This document shows, piece after piece, positions 29,701 to 36,796 of a DNA stretch of 36,796 nucleotides (the stretch's first letter is position 1; each line of letters opens with the position of its first letter). This DNA comes from Purshia tridentata (Eukaryota; Streptophyta; Magnoliopsida; Rosales; Rosaceae). Below the pieces are notes generated by a model. It searched no databases. It worked only from the letters and a program-made list of their open reading frames with translations, and had not been told where the DNA came from. The DNA is taken from assembly GCA_003254885.1 (NCBI GenBank), contig QANT01000480.1, forward strand, positions 1-36,796, given 5' to 3'. The position numbers and the translations under genes are program-made.

Positions 29701-32480
29701 TCCCCGTGTGATCTTTAGAGAATCATAGCTGCACTATGAAGATTAGAAACAAATTACAAGAGCTTATTGAAACCCATAAACTAACCCTCTACCCGCAGCT
29801 CCTTCTTTCTCTCTCTATCACTCATGTGTTTCTGCCTTTCTTCAGAACTTATGAAGACTTGAGAAACTCCTCTCTTAAAATTTTAGACCTGCCAAGCCCT
29901 ATTTATAGACTATAGGGTTTAGGTTCCTTGACTTATTAGGATAGCCTAAACCTTTTAGAATAGGGAAAAGAACTTTCATCCCTAAACTTAACCTTAAAAA
30001 ACTACGAATACAAGATAACTATTTCCTAAAGCTACTAGGAAATACTTGTGCACACTTTTCTCTAGTTTCATAAACTGATTAGGAATCCTAAAACCAACTA
30101 GGACTTCAACGAGCCAAACACAACAATCTGTACCTGTTGTGATTTCAGTTTTTCTCAGTTGAGTTGATTTTATTCTGGAAACTCTTGGCATGACCAAAAT
30201 ATAGGTTAACATTGTGGAAAGATGCTTTGGAACAAGAGAGAGAATGTTTGAGACAAGCAGATTAAGAATAAAATGCATGTGTTTTCAGAGAATTGAATTT
30301 GAGCAACTTTCAGGTTCTGTAAAGTTTTGAAACACTCTCTCTTTAGGTTTAGCCATAAATTGGCATTTGCTTCCATATAATTTTTAACCATAGACTCATA
30401 GTTCTTTAGATGGGACACTACCCAACAGGGTGCCAAGGTCTAACAAACCTGTTCACTCAGTTTTGACAAGTATCCTATTGTGCTTGATCATTTATCTATC
30501 ACATAAAAATACCATAATGGCAACCTTTAAAGTCCATTATCTTGTTCAAAGGGCCCAAACATATTTCTTTTGTTTGTAATCTTTTTCTGATTGACGATTT
30601 TTATTCAGAGGTCATAACATCGGCTGAATTCCATCCCATCCATTGTAATCTGCTTGCATACAGCAGCTCAAGAGGTTTTATTCGTTTGGTTGACATGCGG
30701 AAGTCAGCTTTATGTGATAACAGTGCAAGAATGTGAGTTTAATCACAGTTCCTTTTTTCGTGGTCTGTGGATTATTTATTATGATCTGGTGCACGAGGAT
30801 GTTCTTCTACTTGATACTTGTTATTTGGAGTGGTTGACAGATTACAAGATGGAGATTCACATGGGTTCAAGTCATTTTTCACAGAAATTATTGCGTCCAT
30901 CTCTGATATGAAGTTTTCGAAGGATGGGCGCCACATCTTAAGTCGTGACTACATGAATCTAAAGGTATCTTATAATAGTTGAGTTTCACTTTAGGAATTT
31001 TTATTTTTATTTTAAGGAAAAGGCGAATTAATGAGATGTTTTTAAATTTATTTCTTGAGCAACTTTATGATGACAATTTATCAAATGATCTTTTGTATGG
31101 GTTTGGTGAGACAGGCCTTGCCCTCTTCTGTAAGTGCAAATTAATTTTGATTGAGGCTTTTGTTTCTTGTTTAGCTCTGGGACATGCATATGGATTCTTC
31201 ACCAGTTGCAATATACAAGATCCATGAGCACCTGCGCCCTAAGGTAAGGAAAAAAAGGACCTGTTACAACTCCAAATTGGATACATTTTCATGGATGTAT
31301 GGAGCTAAGTTTCTAATGAATTGATTATGGGTGTCATTACCCTACCCATGCAACAGGCATATGGTATCTTTTGCTTTTACTTGATAAGTTCAAAGCAACC
31401 TTGCATACATATCTCCCTACAGCTGACAGCTATGTTTCCCTGCTTGCAGTTACCTGAGTTGTATAATAATGATCGCATATTTGATAGATTTGGCTGCTGC
31501 TTCAGAGGAGATGGACTTCATTTTGCAACTGGATCTTATAGGTATATTTTTGACAGGATGTGCTCTTGCATATTAAGTCATGGAAGCCTTATTACCAATT
31601 GAAGTTGTGTTTGGCTTCTGTTTGCCTAACTGTTCAGTTTTAGTGATAACTTTCTCTAATTTTGACTTAGCAACCTAATACGCATTTTCTCCCATGGTGA
31701 CGGAAATGAAGAAGGAACTACAATAGAAGCTAGCAAAACTCCTAACAGGTTGGCTCTTCATCCTTCTATACTGTAGTGTAATTCCCTCAAATTGTAATTT
31801 GTTGAATTTGTGGAATGGAACCTTATAATCGAGTGGGTGGGGTATTTTTATGGGATAACTTTTTTCTAGCTAGATTATCTTCCATTGTCAGTCTGCCTTT
31901 GATCCCTATACACTATAATGGAACCTCTATTTTTTCACCACAAACCTGAAAGATTTTCTCTATCTCTCCCCCCCCNCCCCCCCCCCCCCCCCCAAAAAAA
32001 AAACAAACGAAAAAAAAGTGAAAAAATGAATTGGTCATGTTGCCCTTATAATATGGAAATAACAGTCCTTGAGATATGGATTTCTATGAAACCGAGTCAA
32101 CTTGGAAAATTTACATAATATTAATGCTCCACCACTGATAATTCTAGTTGTTTTCTGAACTTGAAAGCAGGAAGCCACTTCTCCAGACTGCTCCAAGGGC
32201 TAGGAGAACATCCTTGAGCAACCTGGCACGAGGATTTTACCGGCATGGTCAGGGTTCCCAACTTCATTATGTTTCTGTGCTTTTTCTAGAATACGTCTGT
32301 TGCTGTCTGCCAATCATATAACTCATCTGTTCTGGTTTTTCAGGGCATGAAAATTCAAGCTCAGGCGGTGATGAAATTAGTTATGACTTAAGTTCCAAGC
32401 TACTACACTTGGCATGGCATCCAGAGACAAACTTGATTGCTAGTGCTACTGGGAGTAGCTTGTTCATGTATTATTCATAG
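26628..32480 (+). CDS. PP2A 55-kDa regulatory subunit B (B55/PR55), WD40 protein
   Basis: Fourteen exons: 26628-26709, 27616-27719, 27948-28043, 28180-28299, 28651-28839, 28951-29042, 29303-29421, 30609-30732, 30841-30964, 31175-31243, 31450-31541, 31671-31748, 32171-32247 and 32344-32480. All junctions are GT-AG and in phase; the product is 500 aa, normal for the plant family. The N-terminus ([20 protein letters not shown]) and WD repeats such as NDKTIKLWK and [11 protein letters not shown] are clear. Both B55 signature regions are present: [15 protein letters not shown] (residues 94-108) and [15 protein letters not shown] (about 215-229). B55 forms a beta-propeller that binds the PP2A A/C core and selects substrates in cytosol and nucleus; in plants it affects growth and hormone signalling. 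Oddities: [14 protein letters not shown] replaces the usual LFEEPE-type loop before SFFTEIIAS, and the C-terminal third is more diverged than the rest. Introns 1 and 7 contain transposon-like inserts and intron 12 contains an ambiguous base. Confidence 0.94.
27041..27560 (+). repeat. Insert flanked by a 97-bp direct repeat in PP2A intron 1
   Basis: The sequence from TCGAAATAATAAGTGG to GCATGTGTT occurs at 27041-27137 and again at 27464-27560 with almost no change. A third partial copy (ATAATTATAGATTCAG...GCAACCAA) lies at about 27141-27173. The 290-bp insert between them (about 27174-27463) is unlike the surrounding intron. Parts such as GAGAAAGAACACTTGTATTG suggest LTR-retrotransposon sequence, but no terminus is visible. 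Such long flanking duplications are not integration target duplications. Confidence 0.75.
29575..30165 (-). mobile_element. Probable LTR fragment in PP2A intron 7
   Basis: The stretch contains ACACGAGAACACCAAAG followed by GTGATCAAGGTTTGGC and TTTGCCTACATCCCCGTG. This resembles the '...CGTGGTTCGGC...GCCTACATCCACG' module common in plant copia/TRIM-type LTRs. CTATTTATAGACTATAGGG near 29900 could be its TATA region read on either strand. Edges and family are uncertain. The insert lies within an intron and leaves splice sites intact. Confidence 0.4.
31968..31993. repeat. Poly-C tract with an ambiguous base in PP2A intron 12
   Basis: A run of C is interrupted by N at 31976 and followed by a run of A. 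The N means the tract length is not resolved in this assembly. It lies inside an intron and does not affect the coding sequence. Confidence 0.95.
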
Positions 32481-33962
32481 TTTTGTGTACAGTTACACAC
32501 TGTAAAAGTGTTTGTAAAAAAGGGTGTCAACTTGACCTATATAGTAGGCAGTAGTTTGAAACTTTGAATGTCCTAACTTGGCACAGTAGGCATAATGCAA
32601 AGAAGGCCAGGATAATTCAAGATTTGACAAAATAATTGTGATTACACCACTGGTCTTATGTTCTCGTGGTAGGCCTGGTCTATTATTGTTAATAGCTTCT
32701 CAAATGTATTATGGAATGTTAAGATTGACCTTCATTTCGATTTTTTTTTTTTTGTGCAAGACTCTCTCTTATTCTTTTTTTTTGACCAAAGACTCTCTCT
32801 TATTCTTATAGCAATATTGAACTAGCAAATCCAATCCAAGTATATCCCATTACTGATTGACCCTTTAATCTAATCATGCATTTATGAAGGCTTATATTAT
32901 ATGGACATTTGTTCCTTAAATTATAGCTTCATCGACACATAGATGCCATGTTAACAATTCAAACAATAGAATGGGTGCACTTGATAATTTCTTATTATTT
33001 TGCCAAAGGTTTGAGAGATGACTTCTTTTGAAGAGAGAACTCTATATGCAATACACGTCACATCTACGATGCAAGAGGATAAGCTTGCTTGGTAGCCAGA
33101 CCCAGACCGACATGCAACTTGCACATAATCACATTTGTTTATTAATTATTTGGGCAGCTCATGGTCAGACAACACTGCCCCAAAGTCCTTCCTTCTAGGC
33201 ACACCCAACCTGCCCGTTTGCCCGAAACCCTGGCCACGGTTGCCCTAGTAGAAAGACCTCAGATCCTGATCCTCCATAAAAACCTAAGCAAAGGGTTTCA
33301 TTTCACATTTCATAGCCGCTTTCGTCTTCCTCCTCTGTTTCTTTTTTTCCTTCTGTTTATACTAGGTTATAGGTTTCCCTTTATCAATCTTCTGAAAATA
33401 TATATATGTACTCAACCACCACCATATGATGGTCATCGTCTGTGATCTTCATCAGTGGGGTAAACATATTTTGTGATATCAATTTTATTCTGTTATTATT
33501 TTCTTACATATATACACACACATATATTTATATGTATGTATGTATGTATGTGTGTATAAGGTTTTACGTGCAAAAATCTTCCATCCGCATGCAACAGTTG
33601 ATGGGCAGAGCGGCCATGTTTTGCACAGATTGACTGAAACATTAAGTGCTTTTTGATGTGCTTTAATTAGCTGCTTTCTTTAAGAGGTTAATGTGATTTA
33701 TGCAAAGCCTCTTTGGATGTGCGCCAGCATACATACTTTAATATTTTATAATTTAGTTCTAAACTCATATGATCATGATATTGCCCCTTTGGTCCTTGGT
33801 GGCTTTTTGGTTAGAAATGGTAACTTTTATCCCTAGGTTTGTTAAAGGTCAACAATATATATACTAACAATATTTTCCTAAAATATCTAGTAAGAATCAA
33901 ATGGATTGGATCAATTCCTTGGTTAGTTTTTTTTTTACTAGATTCTTTGATTGGTTTTGCTC
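32481..33962. other. Intergenic region downstream of PP2A, with a promoter-like patch
   Basis: The PP2A 3' UTR is expected in the first few hundred bases. Bases 33150-33350 stand out as C-rich: they include CCGAAACCCTGGCC, TTGCCCTAG, CCATAAAAACCTAAGC and then a pyrimidine-rich run. This resembles the promoter and leader of plant ribosomal or translation genes. However, no coding exon follows, and the 94-aa ORF at 33161-33445 has no recognisable motif. A TATG microsatellite-like stretch lies near 33520-33555. Confidence 0.45.
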
Positions 33963-34298
33963 CACCTTCTAGTGGTGTTACAAATTTAAGAATCTTCTTT
34001 TTAACTTGAGATTTGATACTAAAACTGAAAAAGACTCAGTAATTATTATTGTATTTTTAATGCAAAATTAAGATCTAAAATCAAGTATATAATTAAAAAA
34101 AAAAAACAGAGAGAATCCGGATTTAGATCACACCTTCTAGTGGTGTTACAAATTTAAGAATCTTCTTTTTAACTTGAGATTTGATACTAAAACTGAAAAA
34201 GACTCTGTAATTATTATTGTATTTTTAATGCAAAATTAAGATCTAAAATCAAGTATATAATTTAAAAAAAAAAACAGAGAGAATCCAGATTTAGATCA
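33963..34298 (+). repeat. 168-bp tandem duplication
   Basis: CACCTTCTAGTGGTGTTAC starts at 33963 and again at 34131. The copies are almost identical (for example GACTCAGTAA/GACTCTGTAA and ATCCGGATTT/ATCCAGATTT), each ending in an A tract plus CAGAGAGAATCC and GATTTAGATCA. There is no coding signal. The identity suggests a recent event. Confidence 0.92.
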
Positions 34299-35539
34299 AA
34301 TAGCGATGGCTTACTTTCTATAAACGGAATGGGTTTGCAAATTGGTGGCTTTCCATATTAGTTTTGGTCCCAGAACCTAGGGTCCCAGACTCCCAGATGA
34401 CTGAAAGTGACCTAAAAAAGACCTGTCAATTACTTAACGGCCCCACCGAAAGTACACTCAGCCATATTCAGCAATTAGGTCTGTTTTCTAGGGTCAATTG
34501 CCAAATGGGATTGAAGTTACAAAAGTGGGCACTCCAATAGCACTTATTTACCATGGCCCAATTTTAGAACGGGCCTATATGGGTTGAGGAGTACATAAGT
34601 GAAGCAGTTATATATGGACCGATCCACAAGTCAAGAAGTCCATCTGGGCTTGTTTAAACTGATTGACCACTTGGGCAACCTGAGCCTCTGAAAGGGTTGT
34701 GGCCTCAGAATCTTAGAACAATAATTAGGCGGGTAAATGTGATACATACAAGCATATTCAAATATGGGCATTCAAAATCAAATTTCGAATAAGGAATTGG
34801 ATTGGATTTTGAAATTAAAAAACTAACAGGATTGGATTGAAATCAATCTAAATAAGTTGGTTTTACTCTTCAGCTTTTTAAATATGTGAAGCTAAATACG
34901 AATTTACTAAAAATTAAAGTTTGTATTGCTAACTAGCTGTAACCTAATAAACCCAACGAAGAGCTCGATGGATGATATTAATGGGATGACTTAATTAATT
35001 AGTAAGTAATTAAAGGGAGCTAGCCTACTTCTAGCTAGCTTGGGATTTGGTATCTTAATCTAGCTATGTGTACGTGAACAATTTGATCATATTACCATCA
35101 ACATGAAAGTTACTTAGAATCGAAAAGATAAGCACTAGCCGTTTTGTTCTGATTATGATTAGGTTTAGGTAATCAATACAAAGATGAAAATATTTTTTTA
35201 TTTTATTTAGAGCATGAAATTAAAGAGAATTTCTTAGTTCTTATATATATACAATCGTACCTTATATATTACTAATTTTATATTATAAATTTGTTTTAAG
35301 TAATTGATATTTTGACTATGGAAGAATTGATATGTGTGTATGTAACATGTTGTGTGTTCATGTAATGTGTGTTGTGTATGCAAATAGCGTGTTGTGTGTT
35401 CACGTAACGCATTTTCAGAGAATCGTACATGTCGTTTGAATGTGAGAGAACTCATATGTGTTAGAGAGAACTTCTTATATGCAACCATTATATATGGATA
35501 AACTAATTTTTTATATAAAATTGTTGGTGTAACTTATAT
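34299..35539. other. Intergenic AT-rich sequence
   Basis: I see no gene, RNA or clear mobile element here. Bases 35330-35410 contain short degenerate repeats of TGTTGTGTGTTCA. The 84-aa minus-strand ORF at 35234-35488 reads through these repeats (HTTRYLHT-like runs) and is taken as an artefact. Confidence 0.5.
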
Positions 35540-36205
35540 GTGTTATGTCAGTTTGATTGTGAGAAAATCAATGTGTCAATTTGACTATGAAGTTTGTGAG
35601 AGAACTTGTGTTGTACGATTGTAAAAGAACGAATATGCGTCATTCAAGTTAATTTTATCATGAGAAAATGGATGTGTTAGTTTGATTATAAAAGAACGGA
35701 TATATATGTATCAATTAGTTTGATTTTGAGAAAACCAATGTGTTAGTTTGACCATGAAGTCTCAGTCTATGAGAGAAATTGTATGAATCTAAGAAAACAG
35801 AATTGTGTTAGTCACTTTGATTTTGGGAAAACTATGTGTTAATTTGACTATAAAGCTAGTCTTAATCCGTGAGAGAACTTGTGTCAGTTTGAATGTTAGA
35901 GAACGGATACGTGTAGTCAGTTTGATTTTGGGAGTACCTATATATCAGTTTGATTTTGGGAGTACCTATGTATCAGTTTGACTATAAAGTTAGTCTCAGT
36001 CTATGAGAGAACTTGTGTCAGTTTGAATATAAGAAAACAAATATGTGAGTCAGTTTGATTCGAAATGTTTTGATGTGAGAAAACTTGCGTTAGTTTGAAT
36101 ATAAGAAAACGGATGTGTCAATCAAGTTTGTTTTAAGATAACTAATGTCTCAGTTTAACTAGGGATATGTGTCAGTCAAGTTTGAATTGAGAAAACTACT
36201 TACAT
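35540..36205. repeat. Degenerate minisatellite of roughly 100-135-bp units
   Basis: Modules recur in a loose order: TCAGTTTGA.TATAA.AAAACGG, AGTTTGATTTTGGGA/GAGAAAAC, CTATGTGTTAATTTGACTA, and AGTCTCAGTCTATGAGAGAAC. Examples of the last are near 35762, 35862 (diverged) and 35996. A short internal repeat, AGTTTGATTTTGGGAGTACC, occurs twice in tandem near 35919 and 35947. There is no open reading frame through the array. Confidence 0.7.
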
Positions 36206-36227
36206 ATGCAACAGTTAAATATAACTA

Positions 36228-36228
<1 letters not shown>

Positions 36229-36261
<33 letters not shown>

Positions 36262-36262
36262 T
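36229..36262. repeat. ATT/TTA trinucleotide microsatellite
   Basis: About eleven perfect ATT units lie just after the minisatellite, followed by a short T run. Such a repeat is likely to vary in length between individuals. Confidence 0.95.
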
Positions 36263-36796
36263 TTAGAATGGCTTTTCTTGAATTGCTTATATCTATATAA
36301 GATTGTTCATGTAACTAGTTCTTCATACTATTGTTTTCCCACAGAACACCCCGTAGGATAAGGCGTGAAGTACAGTTGGGGTCAAAAACAGCTTCACCAG
36401 CAATTTGATTTTCACTCACGTTTAAAGCTTCGGGAGATAAAAGTAAATAAAATGAAATTTTAAATAATTCTCCTGAACCAAATCATTTATGCTAAACACA
36501 AAAATATAATAATCTAATCTTAGTATAAAATAAAAAAGTCTCACTGTACATTTTATGACAATAAATAATTCTTTTGGTGTCTTCTTAGTGTGCTTTTTTT
36601 CCTCATAACTAATCAACCTAATCGTTGTATTTGTTTTGTTCTAAATTTTTTTTGTCAACTTGTGTGCATTTTAGTTGTGTATAAAACTATGTAAATGATT
36701 ATCATTTTTTTTATGTCAGATAAATGATTATTCTTTGATTCAATGAGAAAACTTAAAAATAGACTGCTTTGTTTTTTTTTTACTGTCTCTCTTCAT
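36263..36796. other. Intergenic sequence to the window end
   Basis: The stretch is AT-rich with no supported gene. A small less AT-rich island at about 36335-36420 (CACCCCGTAGGATAAGGCG, GTACAGTTGGGGTC) has a TTTTCCCACAG acceptor-like border but no identifiable protein match. It may be a decayed exon or the edge of another repeat. Confidence 0.4.

Noticed and set aside
33161..33445. 94-aa plus-strand ORF
   Set aside because: No recognisable domain; its second half is a translated pyrimidine-rich tract. The region looks more like promoter/leader DNA.
33580..33645. C/D-box snoRNA candidate (TTGATGGG ... GACTGAAA)
   Set aside because: The C box is imperfect, the interval is only about 45 bases and no terminal stem is evident.
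35234..35488. 84-aa minus-strand ORF with His/Thr repeats
   Set aside because: It is a translation of short TGTTGTGTGTTCA-type DNA repeats.

Overview
The window is nuclear DNA of a flowering plant, almost certainly a eudicot. The reasons are AT-rich GT-AG introns, plant-specific gene families (class I KNOX, DUF26 receptor kinase), Ty3/gypsy and Athila-type retrotransposon debris, and site II promoter motifs. The lineage cannot be fixed from sequence alone; a rosid (perhaps Rosaceae) is a guess. There is no sign of bacterial, organellar or viral-genome organisation.

Left part (1-12590): a nested block of retrotransposon remains. Bases 1-5087 hold pieces of large, related long terminal repeats (LTRs), mostly on the minus strand, with one plus-strand piece meeting another LTR head to head at 1031/1032. 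Bases 5088-9225 hold a decayed plus-strand Athila-like element (gag, protease, first part of reverse transcriptase). It is cut off in the RT domain by an LTR terminus at 9226. A 3.09-kb LTR-like unit with TG...CA ends fills 9501-12590. The two longest LTRs carry colinear landmarks, including a tandem array of roughly 52-54 bp units that can fold into hairpins. GC-rich LTR cores make long but meaningless ORFs on both strands.

Middle and right (12591-32480): three intact-looking plus-strand genes, each reconstructed from GT-AG exons with matching phase and no internal stop. (1) A five-exon class I KNOX homeobox gene of the KNAT2/KNAT6 clade, 13945-21102, 343 aa, with a 5.49-kb third intron. (2) A five-exon cysteine-rich receptor-like kinase, 23148-25940, 661 aa, closest in my recollection to CRK2/CRK3. 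(3) A fourteen-exon PP2A B55 regulatory subunit gene, 26628-32480, 500 aa. The KNOX-CRK adjacency recalls Arabidopsis KNAT2-CRK2-CRK3 on chromosome 1, so this pair may be old microsynteny. The three proteins act in separate processes (meristem transcription, membrane signalling, phosphatase targeting), and nothing here links them functionally.

Right end (32481-36796): intergenic, AT-rich, with a 168-bp tandem duplication, a degenerate minisatellite, a triplet microsatellite and one promoter-like patch without an identifiable gene. No RNA gene, CRISPR or complete autonomous transposon was found. The most unusual signals are the LTR hairpin array with apparent paired changes, a cluster of RY (CATGCA) motifs plus CT repeats in KNOX introns, and nested inverted repeats in the CRK leader.
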